From: Candidatus Muiribacterium halophilum
Lineage (GTDB): Bacteria > Muiribacteriota > Muiribacteriia > Muiribacteriales > Muiribacteriaceae
NCBI GenBank assembly: GCA_023228995.1
Contig: JALOAD010000083.1
Location: 1 to 9,336 of the forward strand
Length of the DNA: 9,336 nt
Reading direction: 5' to 3'
The translations under genes were made by a program, and so were the position numbers. Under the pieces are notes generated by a model. That model was not told the DNA's origin and ran no database searches. It was given only the letters and a program-made list of their open reading frames with translations. Below, one piece after another: positions 1 through 6,174 of this stretch. Numbering within the stretch: the stretch's first letter is position 1; the number at the start of each line of letters is the position of its first letter.

Positions 1-584
1 AATTTAAGTGTCAAAAGTTCATAAAGAACAACTCCAAGAAAAAAAATATCAGGATCTTCTCCATTATTTTCTTTAATAGGAAGAGGTACAGGTGATAATA
101 TCGATCTTGGAACATTAAAAGAAAGTATTTTAACCTGCATAGAATTGCTTATAAAAATATTACTATGTTTTATAGTTCTATATTTTATTCCTTTTTCAAA
201 TGCAAATCTAAGAACATCTGCTAATTGCGATATAATCTGAATTACTTGCCAAAAATCAAATCTATAACTTGATCTTATATAATCAGATAACGGTTTTCCT
301 TCAATCCATTCACATACAACATACAAAATACCATTTTTAAAATCTACATCAAAAACTTTGACAACATTTTCATGTTTAATCCGAGCAAGTGATTTAACTT
401 CTTCTGTAAAAAATTTTATTCTATCTCTATTTCTATCTAAAAGAATTTCCTGTCTAACGACTTTTATAAAAACAGGTTCTTCAGTTTCAACATTCATACC
501 TTTAAATGAAAAAAACCTACTATTTTCGTGAATTTTTTCAAGAATCTGAAACTTTTTTTTTAAAACTAGACCTGTAATTTTCAA
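1..584 (-). CDS. Ser/Thr protein kinase-like pseudokinase, N-terminal part (truncated by window edge)
   Basis: Translation from a TTG at 584-582 gives 194 visible residues of a Hanks-type kinase fold; the rest lies beyond base 1. Retained landmarks: a VFIK segment with the beta3 lysine (K41), an alphaC glutamate (about E62 in FFTEEVKSL), KHENVV, a hinge-like YVVCEWIEGKPLSDYI, and the alphaF motif DPDIFFLGVVLYELLT (177-192). The catalytic loop reads YRTIKHSNIF (135-144) instead of HRDxKPxNIL, so the catalytic Asp is Thr. DFG is replaced by SFN (155-157). No GxGxxG loop or APE motif is visible, and the activation segment is short. It is therefore probably a pseudokinase, perhaps still nucleotide-binding through K41 and N142. 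The start is supported by an in-frame TGA two codons upstream and a GAGG Shine-Dalgarno 7 nt before TTG. The TTG overlaps the stop of the PASTA gene (TTGA), so the two are translationally coupled. A membrane anchor could lie in the missing C-terminus. Confidence 0.85.
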   Translation of the reverse strand, partial: MKITGLVLKKKFQILEKIHENSRFFSFKGMNVETEEPVFIKVVRQEILLDRNRDRIKFFTEEVKSLARIKHENVVKVFDVDFKNGILYVVCEWIEGKPLSDYIRSSYRFDFWQVIQIISQLADVLRFAFEKGIKYRTIKHSNIFISNSMQVKILSFNVPRSILSPVPLPIKENNGEDPDIFFLGVVLYELLTLK

Positions 585-1543
585 AATTCAGCCTCATCAA
601 TTTTGAGGTTATCTATATATATAAGCGCTTTCATCTTTCCACGACCTGTAATTTTAAATGAAACATCATACCCAGGTTCATATTTTTTTCTATGAACTTC
701 TCTTATTCCCATATCATCAATAAGAATAACCTTTAATTCTTTTTCAATTATCCCTTCAGGTATTTGATAAACAAAATCTATATTTTTCTTATTATTAGTA
801 TAACTTTTTCTATTTCCTGCAAATTTATTAACTTTAAGATTAACTTCGCTACCTTTTTCAAGTCTTTTACCTGAAACAGGATCTTGCATTAATATCTCAC
901 CAGCTTCCTTACTCTCATCATAATCATATTTTACAGTCCCAACATTAAGACCTAGCATAAGAAGTATATCTTTGACTTTAACATAATTACCGCCGAGAAA
1001 ATCTGGTAATATAACAAATTCTTTAGCTTGACCATTACTAATAAGAAAATGAACAAATTGACCTTCTCTTGAATCTATTCCAGGAGATGGATTTTGTGAT
1101 ATTATCCTATCTTTTTCAATTGGAGAAAAAATATATGATTTTTTTCCTAATGAAAAATTATTAGAAAGTATAAGATTTTCAGCTTCATTTAGCTTTAGAT
1201 TAATAGTATTAGGTGTAATATTTTGTTTTTTACCTTTACTAAGAAATAAATCTATTATTCTACCTTTTTTTACTCTAGCATTAGCATAAGGATCTTGTCT
1301 TGTAACTCTATCCTTTTCAATAAAGTCATCAAACATTTCACCTTTAATAATAAGTTTAAGTTTTGATTTTTCAGCTGTTTTAAAAGCATCATTAACACTC
1401 ATTCCTACAAAATCAGGAACTGGAACTTCACCTTTATTAAAATAATCCTCAATAACATATATTGTACCCAAAAACAGTCCTCTTATAAGAACTATAAATG
1501 TAAATACAATTAATATAAAATTAAAAACTTTGCCTTTTCTCAC
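581..1543 (-). CDS. Membrane-anchored three-PASTA-domain protein
   Basis: This 320-residue protein has a short basic N-terminus, one hydrophobic segment (about 8-33) and three PASTA domains (about 41-104, 108-171 and 177-239), each with the VPDFxG or equivalent opening and a DPxxGxxxxxG-like core. A C-terminal beta-rich segment (about 255-320) resembles the tail after the PASTA repeats of Gram-positive PrkC-type kinases, with a GKMKALIYIDNLKID stretch. PASTA domains in PrkC/PknB and PBPs bind muropeptides or lipid II, so an extracytoplasmic cell-wall sensor is the natural reading. There is no kinase domain here; a kinase-like domain is encoded by the next, overlapping gene. The start is GTG at 1543-1541, because an in-frame TAG lies just upstream (TAG GCG GAA AAT GTG) and GGCGGA serves as a Shine-Dalgarno site. 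A consensus promoter lies about 50 nt upstream. Confidence is high for the fold; the ligand is inferred. Confidence 0.92.
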   Translation of the reverse strand: MRKGKVFNFILIVFTFIVLIRGLFLGTIYVIEDYFNKGEVPVPDFVGMSVNDAFKTAEKSKLKLIIKGEMFDDFIEKDRVTRQDPYANARVKKGRIIDLFLSKGKKQNITPNTINLKLNEAENLILSNNFSLGKKSYIFSPIEKDRIISQNPSPGIDSREGQFVHFLISNGQAKEFVILPDFLGGNYVKVKDILLMLGLNVGTVKYDYDESKEAGEILMQDPVSGKRLEKGSEVNLKVNKFAGNRKSYTNNKKNIDFVYQIPEGIIEKELKVILIDDMGIREVHRKKYEPGYDVSFKITGRGKMKALIYIDNLKIDEAEF

Positions 1544-1572
1544 ATTTTCCGCCTATTAAGAAACTGATTTAC

Positions 1573-1601
1573 ATTCTATATTCATAATAATATTTTGTCA
1601 A
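1573..1601 (-). promoter_or_regulatory. Sigma70-type promoter for the PASTA-pseudokinase operon
   Basis: On the minus strand TTGACA (1601-1596, perfect -35) is followed by a 17-nt spacer and TAGAAT (1578-1573, 5 of 6 to the -10 consensus). The predicted start is near 1566, leaving a leader of about 23 nt before the GTG at 1543. The PASTA and pseudokinase genes can thus be transcribed independently of the DUF116 operon. Confidence 0.7.
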
Positions 1602-1638
1602 TAAATCCAGTTGTCGCTAATTGTAACTTTAATAAAAA

Positions 1639-1731
1639 AATAGATTTAAAGCTTTTGTTTATTGAAAATCCTTCATACTTTATTTTAATAGTTAACGAGT
1701 AAATAGTGAAATAGATTTAAAGTTTTTGTTT
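1639..1731. repeat. Pair of 22-bp direct repeats in the DUF116-PASTA gap
   Basis: AATAGATTTAAAG[C/T]TTTTGTTT occurs at 1639-1660 and again at 1710-1731, 71 bp apart start to start, with 21 of 22 positions identical. The stretch between them is AT-rich and has no credible reading frame. The pair lies upstream of the PASTA promoter, so it could be a local duplication or a binding-site pair; nothing else decides. Confidence 0.6.
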
Positions 1732-1764
1732 TTCCACAAACAAAATGTTCTTTCTTTTCATTCG

Positions 1765-1795
1765 ACATTCCAAATTCAACATTGAACATTTTTAC
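1765..1795. repeat. Dispersed intergenic repeat, copy 1
   Basis: The stretch beginning ACATTCCAAATTCAACATTG matches 7140-7170, with 26 of the first 28 bases identical. Both are followed by a related CCC...AACTCT tail. On the minus strand the unit has the periodic form AATGTTCAATGTTGAAT, a quasi-tandem of AATGTYGAAT-like words. This copy abuts the end of the DUF116 gene (stop at 1808-1806). No coding function is evident. Confidence 0.6.
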
Positions 1796-1805
1796 TCCCA
1801 ACTCT

Positions 1806-2312
1806 TCATGATAAATGAAAAAACTCAACATATTCTATTACTTTATCAACTTCAAAACTAGTACTAACACATGGGCCATTTTTGCCAATAATATTTAAAA
1901 CTCCAAGAACAGGCATATTTCTAATCTCAATAATACCTTCCATTAGATCTCTATGACATGCAATAGCAACTATAGCATTCGGTCTGTTTTCTTTAATAAT
2001 TTTTCTAGCTAAAGTTCCACCAGTTGCAATTTTTAAAGTAATGTCTTTTGATTTAGTATATTTTAACAATTCTCCAATATTGCATTTTCCACAATTAACA
2101 CAGTTTTCAGGCTTAAATGTTATTCTTATAGGACATTGTGCATTTTGAACACAATGTGGAAGAAGTATAAGTATATTTTTATATTCGAAATTAAAATGTT
2201 TTTTTAATATTTTTTCATTATTCAGTCTAATAATAGTTTCAGAAATATTTTTACTATTATAACCAAGAATATTTTTAATACGATAAATCAAACTTAAAAT
2301 AAATATACGCAA
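1806..2312 (-). CDS. DUF116 family cysteine-rich protein
   Basis: This 168-residue protein has the DUF116 signature: LPHCVQNAQCPIR (51-63), ENCVNCGKCNIGEL (69-82), ATGGTLARKIIKENRPNAIV (96-115), AIACHRDLMEGI (117-128), PVLGVLN and GPCVST (147-151). Seven cysteines (54, 60, 71, 74, 77, 119, 148) could bind metal or an Fe-S cluster; the CxxCxxC run is the strongest candidate. The biochemical role of DUF116 is not established. It is shorter than many members, lacking the longer N-terminal membrane segment, though the first 17 residues are hydrophobic. The start is TTG at 2312-2310, with GGAGG 4 nt upstream. That GGAGG lies inside the last codons of the preceding gene (TGG AGG TAA), and only 1 nt separates stop and start, so translation is probably coupled. 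From memory, DUF116 genes in clostridia sit in the fmt/rsmB/rlmN/prpC/prkC cluster, so its nearness here to PASTA and kinase genes may be a relic of that cluster. Confidence 0.9.
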   Translation of the reverse strand: MRIFILSLIYRIKNILGYNSKNISETIIRLNNEKILKKHFNFEYKNILILLPHCVQNAQCPIRITFKPENCVNCGKCNIGELLKYTKSKDITLKIATGGTLARKIIKENRPNAIVAIACHRDLMEGIIEIRNMPVLGVLNIIGKNGPCVSTSFEVDKVIEYVEFFHLS

Positions 2313-2313
2313 T

Positions 2314-3684
2314 TTACCTCCAAATGACTTCCTCCCATTTGTCAGCCATTATAAGGATATTATTGTAGGTAAAAATTTCTTTTTCAACATCTGAATTACA
2401 GTTTAAAAAAAACAATTCTGAATCTGATTTTTCTGTTACATCCTTTAATTTAAGAAGAAATCTGATTCCTGCAGAATCGATTTTTGTAAGATTAGCAAAA
2501 TCAAAAAAGTAATATCTCTGATTTTTAATCTGAACTGCAATATAATCACTAACCTCATCAACTGTAAACCCAATCAAATCTCCAAAAAAATCAATCTTTT
2601 TAATATCATTACCGAAATTTTTAAAATCTAATTTTAAAAGTTTATTTGATGTAATATAAGAACCTATTATTTTGCCATGTTGAATAACAGTTGAAAGATA
2701 TGTCTGAATCTTAGGCAATGAATATGGTTTTTTAATAAAATAATTTGCTCCATTGTTAGTAGCTTCCCAAAAAAGTTTTTTATCTACTTTTGAGGATAAA
2801 ATAAAATATATTATATCTTCATATTTATGTGAACATTGTTTGAATACTTCAAGATTATTTAAATCATCATCTAAATCAAATATTATTATATATGGTTTAT
2901 GTTTTAATATTTTATTATCAAAATCATTGTAATCTGTTAGCATAACTATAGTCTCAAGATTTTCAAGATAACTTTTTAAAATAATATGTTTTTCTATCAA
3001 TGTTGAAAATATCATTATTTTTTTATCCCAAAAATATTTAGGCGGCATTAATAAAAAATTAATTTCTTTTTCAAAAAAATCTGATTGATGTCCGTTTTTT
3101 TTAAATTTATTTTTTATCTCATAAAGTTTTCTAAGAGAAAGTTTGTTTTTTATAATTTTTTTAACTCTATTTTTAACAGCAGAATCATTCGAGTCAAGAA
3201 GACCAACAACAATATCAATATTATCTTTATCACATTTTTCTTCTATAATATCCATAAAAAGGGCATTTGACTTTGAATCATTCACAAGTTTTATATTTTT
3301 GATAATATAATTAAATATTTCATAATTAAAATTTTCTTTAAAATAATTAGTAATATCTTTTTTTAAATTAAAATCTTTTATAAATGGAAAAAGTTCCATA
3401 AATTCAGCAGTTGAAATCTGCTTTTGTATTAAATAATCAATTTTTTCTTTTGCTGTAGAAAATTCATTAAAATCTGATTTTATTTCCATTATATACTGTC
3501 TTATTTTTTGATTATCATCAGGTTCACCATCAACATAAATAAAAGGAACACTCTGTTCTTTAAGTTTTGCTAACATCTGCTTACTTAATTCTTTACCTGA
3601 TTTGAATAAGATTGACCCGTTAAATTCAACATCTCTATTTAATACTTCATTTTCCAATACTTCATCAATTAATTTTAAAATCAT
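2314..3684 (-). CDS. HEAT-like / degenerate receiver / STAS multidomain signalling protein
   Basis: This 456-residue soluble protein appears to have four parts. Residues 8-53 (ILFKSGKELSKQMLAKLKEQ then FIYVDGE) resemble the small module often found before HD-GYP domains. Residues about 60-215 are helical and partly HEAT-like (GLLDSNDSAVKNRVKKII, 161-178). Residues about 221-336 form a CheY-like receiver: the phospho-acceptor Asp (D270 in IIIFDLDDD), switch Ser (S297/S298) and Lys (K319 in FIKKP) are present, but the acidic metal-binding pair is replaced by S227-T228 (IMIFSTL). Residues about 345-450 are a STAS domain with KIDSAGIRFL, where S404 is the usual serine phosphorylated in anti-sigma antagonists. 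The family logic predicts binding to an RsbW-like kinase, switched by phosphorylation of S404, with a pseudo-receiver that probably does not accept phosphate normally. The ATG start has GAAGG about 8 nt upstream. It is the first gene of an operon with DUF116. Confidence 0.85.
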   Translation of the reverse strand: MILKLIDEVLENEVLNRDVEFNGSILFKSGKELSKQMLAKLKEQSVPFIYVDGEPDDNQKIRQYIMEIKSDFNEFSTAKEKIDYLIQKQISTAEFMELFPFIKDFNLKKDITNYFKENFNYEIFNYIIKNIKLVNDSKSNALFMDIIEEKCDKDNIDIVVGLLDSNDSAVKNRVKKIIKNKLSLRKLYEIKNKFKKNGHQSDFFEKEINFLLMPPKYFWDKKIMIFSTLIEKHIILKSYLENLETIVMLTDYNDFDNKILKHKPYIIIFDLDDDLNNLEVFKQCSHKYEDIIYFILSSKVDKKLFWEATNNGANYFIKKPYSLPKIQTYLSTVIQHGKIIGSYITSNKLLKLDFKNFGNDIKKIDFFGDLIGFTVDEVSDYIAVQIKNQRYYFFDFANLTKIDSAGIRFLLKLKDVTEKSDSELFFLNCNSDVEKEIFTYNNILIMADKWEEVIWR

Positions 3685-3717
3685 TTATAAACCTTCATGC
3701 TTCATGTATTTTTTTTG

Positions 3718-3746
3718 ATTTTAATTGATAATTGAATTTATTTCAA
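3718..3746 (-). promoter_or_regulatory. Promoter for the STAS-DUF116 operon
   Basis: On the minus strand TTGAAA (3746-3741) and TAAAAT (3723-3718) are separated by 17 nt. The predicted start is near 3711, about 27 nt before the ATG at 3684. Its -35 lies inside the spacer of the divergent plus-strand promoter, so the two polymerases would compete for one site. Confidence 0.6.
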
Positions 3747-3760
3747 GTTTATGGTATATT
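3732..3760 (+). promoter_or_regulatory. Extended -10 promoter for the 54-aa protein / HEAT-TPR operon
   Basis: TTGAAT (3732-3737) is followed by a 17-nt spacer and TATATT (3755-3760), with TG one base upstream of the -10 (TGGTATATT), an extended -10. The predicted start is near 3767, giving a leader of only about 16 nt containing AGGAG at 3771-3775. It overlaps the divergent promoter at 3718-3746. Confidence 0.65.
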
Positions 3761-3782
3761 TTCAAAAAAAAGGAGATATATT

Positions 3783-3947
3783 ATGAACTATACAGAATTT
3801 ATAAACGAAGAACTAGCTACTAATCTTGAAACAATATTCTCAAAGATGAAAGAAATGAACATTATCGATAATAATGAATTCAATACTAATATTGAAGTGT
3901 TGAAAAAAACTAAAAAAGAGTTAAAAAAAGAAAGAAGTAAAAAATGA
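3783..3947 (+). CDS. Small charged protein of 54 residues, first gene of the HEAT-TPR operon
   Basis: The ATG at 3783 is preceded by AGGAG (3771-3775) at 7 nt. A TTG at 3732 in the same frame is rejected as the start because it forms the -35 of the promoter and has no ribosome site. The 54-residue product has an acidic, probably helical N-terminal half (NYTEFINEELATNLETIF) and a lysine-rich helical tail (LKKTKKELKKERSKK). I see no signal peptide, membrane segment, cysteine or known motif. Its stop overlaps the next start (ATGA, 3944-3947), so the two proteins are likely made together and may interact. The function is unknown. The good ribosome site, promoter and coupling argue that it is a real gene. 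Confidence 0.75.
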   Translation: MNYTEFINEELATNLETIFSKMKEMNIIDNNEFNTNIEVLKKTKKELKKERSKK

Positions 3948-5602
3948 TCGAAAAATTTATAGAAGAAAAACTATTATATAGAAAAGGTAAAAGTATATTT
4001 GTCAATCAGACTAATATAAGCGATTTTTTACAAAATAGTAATATTTCTTCTGATATAAAAATTCAACTTTTAGAACACATTCGAATTATAGAAGATTATA
4101 ATGCTGTCAATGTTTTTTTTAAAAATTTTGACAGCTTTTCTAATGAAATACAACAACATATAATTAATGTAATATCAATAATACCATTTTCAAAAATAGA
4201 ACAGATAATAATAAGGCTTGTGAATCATCGTGATATTTTAGTAAGAATAACAGTAATAAAAACACTCAGACATTTTCGTAACTTTGAACTCTTGGAGATT
4301 ATTTTTCCACAAATAACTGGTGGAAATGTTATTGTCCGAATAAATGCACTTAATACATATCATAGTATATTATCAGCATTTATATCAGATGAATATTCTT
4401 TAAATATATCAAATGAAGATGATGAAATACGAAAAGAAACTTATATTAACTTAAGTCAAATTTCAGAAACAAACTCTTATGTTGAAGAATTAAAAAATAT
4501 TACATATTTTGATAAAGATCTAGCTGATTTAGAAGAAAATAAAACTAAACAACCAAATAATGAAAATGAAATTAGTATAAATGATTTCTCAAAACATCTA
4601 GAAAAACTCGAAAAATCATCAAATTATAATTTTGTTTCAATATTATCCTTAACTGTAATTTTGTTGATAACAATAATGTATAGTTTTTTTGCAGATAGAA
4701 ATATTGAAATTTCTAAAGAAAATAATATTTTCACTCCAGGTAGAAAACTTTCATTTTCACCTGATACACTTCTTTCAAGAGAAGCTTTCAAAAAAGCTTT
4801 TGAAGAATTAAACAATGGTAATTTAGATAAAGCAGAAAGCTATTTTGAAAAAATAAACGATTCAAATACAAAAAATTATTATCTTTTTAAAATAAATATG
4901 AAAAAAAAGAATTTTCAAAAAGCTGCTTTTTATTTTTTGAATCTTTCAGAATACTCAGCTGATAATATCAAAGAATATACCGAATTAGTCCGAGAAATAA
5001 GAAAATCTAATGAAATAAATTTATCTATTGAAATCGCTGAAAAACTAATTTATTTCAACTCTCAAGAAATTAACAATGTATTGCTTGAACTTTATGCTGA
5101 ACACGATATTGAAAAAGCTCTTCTATTTAACAGATTTTATAATATAAACAATTTTGAACTATTAAAAAAAGCTGCCGAATACTATTCTCAAAAAGAACCA
5201 CAAAAAAGCATTGAATACTATGAAAAACTTATTTTATTAAGTAAAACACCTGAAGAAAAAATATCATATATAATTAAAGCAGATGAGATATTTCTTAAAC
5301 ATCAAAATTTAATTGAAAAACGAGAAAATTTTATATTATCTAATTTTGATAAATTTTCACATAATTTATATTTAATGAAAAAAACAGCAGATATACATAT
5401 AAAAAAAGAAAACTATATAGAAGCCCAAAAAATACTCGAAGAAATTATAAATCGTGATGAAAACACTTTTAAAGAAAATATTTATCATTATTTAAAAACA
5501 ACATACATAATAGATAGAGAAAAAGGATTAAAAAAGTATACAGATTTTAAAGATAAAATTAATATTGAAAATCAGAAAAAAATAGAAGAATTCCTTAAAT
5601 AA
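3944..5602 (+). CDS. Membrane protein with N-terminal HEAT-like repeats and C-terminal TPR-like repeats
   Basis: This 552-residue protein has about 190 N-terminal residues of HEAT-like helical pairs (for example LVNHRDILVRITVIKTL, 92-108; GGNVIVRINALNTYHSI, 126-142; EDDEIRKETYINLSQI, 158-173). An acidic linker follows, then one membrane segment (about 229-250, FVSILSLTVILLITIMYSFF), then about 270 residues of helical TPR-like repeats (ELNNGNLDKAESYFEKI, 288-304; KKNFQKAAFYFLNL, 321-334; AEYYSQKEPQKSIEYYEKLI, 411-430; KKENYIEAQKILEEII, 487-502). With no signal peptide and the helical N-domain first, the HEAT part is probably cytoplasmic and the TPR part outside the membrane. No catalytic motif is seen, so a scaffold linking the two sides of the membrane is the cautious reading. 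The ATG overlaps the upstream stop (ATGA) and has only a weak purine-rich ribosome site, consistent with translational coupling. The last 8 bp overlap the convergent CBS gene. Confidence 0.85.
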   Translation: MIEKFIEEKLLYRKGKSIFVNQTNISDFLQNSNISSDIKIQLLEHIRIIEDYNAVNVFFKNFDSFSNEIQQHIINVISIIPFSKIEQIIIRLVNHRDILVRITVIKTLRHFRNFELLEIIFPQITGGNVIVRINALNTYHSILSAFISDEYSLNISNEDDEIRKETYINLSQISETNSYVEELKNITYFDKDLADLEENKTKQPNNENEISINDFSKHLEKLEKSSNYNFVSILSLTVILLITIMYSFFADRNIEISKENNIFTPGRKLSFSPDTLLSREAFKKAFEELNNGNLDKAESYFEKINDSNTKNYYLFKINMKKKNFQKAAFYFLNLSEYSADNIKEYTELVREIRKSNEINLSIEIAEKLIYFNSQEINNVLLELYAEHDIEKALLFNRFYNINNFELLKKAAEYYSQKEPQKSIEYYEKLILLSKTPEEKISYIIKADEIFLKHQNLIEKRENFILSNFDKFSHNLYLMKKTADIHIKKENYIEAQKILEEIINRDENTFKENIYHYLKTTYIIDREKGLKKYTDFKDKINIENQKKIEEFLK

Positions 5603-6074
5603 AATCAACAGGACATGAATTTTTATAACATATCAAACCACTTATAATATCTTTAAGTGTAATTATTCCTTGAACTTTACCTTCTTCATCAACAACAGGA
5701 ACACCATTTAGCTTGAATTTATTAAGCTGTGCAACCGCAAAAACAATGTTAGTTTCAGGTGTAATCAGCGGATATTCAGTACTTAAAATATCTTCTGCAA
5801 TTATAAGATCATCAATAAAAGCAGATATTTCAAGTTCAAATTCTATGTTAAGAGCAAATTCTATATCACCAAATAAATCAAGGTATTCAGGGATAAAAAC
5901 AGATAATAATTCTGATACAGTAACAATGCCAATACATTCGTTTTCATCATTTACAACCGGAATAACCGAATATTTACTTTTAAGAATTATATCAGAAATT
6001 TTTCTAAGAGAAGTATCTCTAGTAATCACAACCGGATCTTTAGTATAATAGTCTTTTACTTTTAATATACCCAT
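5595..6074 (-). CDS. Two-CBS-domain protein
   Basis: This 159-residue cytoplasmic protein consists of a tandem CBS pair (Bateman module). CBS1 spans about 5-58 (DPVVITRDTSLRKISDIIL, then YSVIPVVNDENECIGIVTVS) and CBS2 about 93-147 (YPLITPETNIVFAVAQLN, then LNGVPVVDEEGKVQGIITLKD). A 35-residue linker with IPEYLDLFGDIEF lies between them, as in stand-alone CBS proteins whose N- and C-terminal halves are separated by a helical insertion. Such modules bind adenosine ligands (AMP, ATP, SAM, c-di-AMP in some) and regulate a partner; no effector domain is present here. The start is ATG at 6074-6072 with no Shine-Dalgarno, but a strong promoter ends 7 nt before it, so the mRNA is probably leaderless. 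It converges on the HEAT-TPR gene and shares 8 bp with it (5595-5602). Ligand and partner are unknown. Confidence 0.92.
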   Translation of the reverse strand: MGILKVKDYYTKDPVVITRDTSLRKISDIILKSKYSVIPVVNDENECIGIVTVSELLSVFIPEYLDLFGDIEFALNIEFELEISAFIDDLIIAEDILSTEYPLITPETNIVFAVAQLNKFKLNGVPVVDEEGKVQGIITLKDIISGLICYKNSCPVDFI

Positions 6075-6081
6075 AATGCAA

Positions 6082-6110
6082 ATTATATATTATATTTTTT
6101 TTTATGTAAA
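6082..6110 (-). promoter_or_regulatory. Promoter placing the CBS gene on a leaderless transcript
   Basis: On the minus strand TTTACA (6110-6105) and a perfect TATAAT (6087-6082) are separated by 17 nt. Only 7 nt (TTGCATT) lie between the -10 and the ATG at 6074, so the predicted transcription start is at or one base before the start codon. This agrees with the absence of a ribosome-binding site. Confidence 0.65.
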
Positions 6111-6117
6111 GAAATAA

Positions 6118-6150
6118 AAAAAGACTGTCCTAAAATCAGACAGTCTTTTT
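6118..6150 (-). terminator. Rho-independent terminator of the secreted-protein gene
   Basis: Perfect 12-bp stem: 6118-6129 (AAAAAGACTGTC) pairs with 6139-6150 around a 9-nt loop. Read on the minus strand, the hairpin runs into a T tract, so it ends transcription of the gene stopping at 6175. It sits only 8 bp from the -35 of the CBS promoter, insulating the two genes. It may also work weakly in the plus direction for read-through from the HEAT-TPR operon. Confidence 0.85.
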
Positions 6151-6174
6151 AAAATATAATTTAATAAATATTAA

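Noticed and set aside
1723-1745. TTTTGTTT/AAACAAAA hairpin after DUF116 as a terminator
   Set aside because: The stem is pure A/T apart from single G/C pairs and is not followed by a T tract on either strand.
1765-1795. CRISPR-like repeat
   Set aside because: There is a single unit per locus, with no regular spacers and no cas genes; the second copy lies more than 5 kb away.
3732-3782. Upstream TTG start extending the 54-aa protein by 17 residues
   Set aside because: The TTG is part of the -35 hexamer, there is no ribosome site before it, and AGGAG fits the ATG at 3783.
5713-6048. 111-residue plus-strand reading frame inside the CBS gene
   Set aside because: It is an antisense shadow of two well-matched CBS domains, with no ribosome site.
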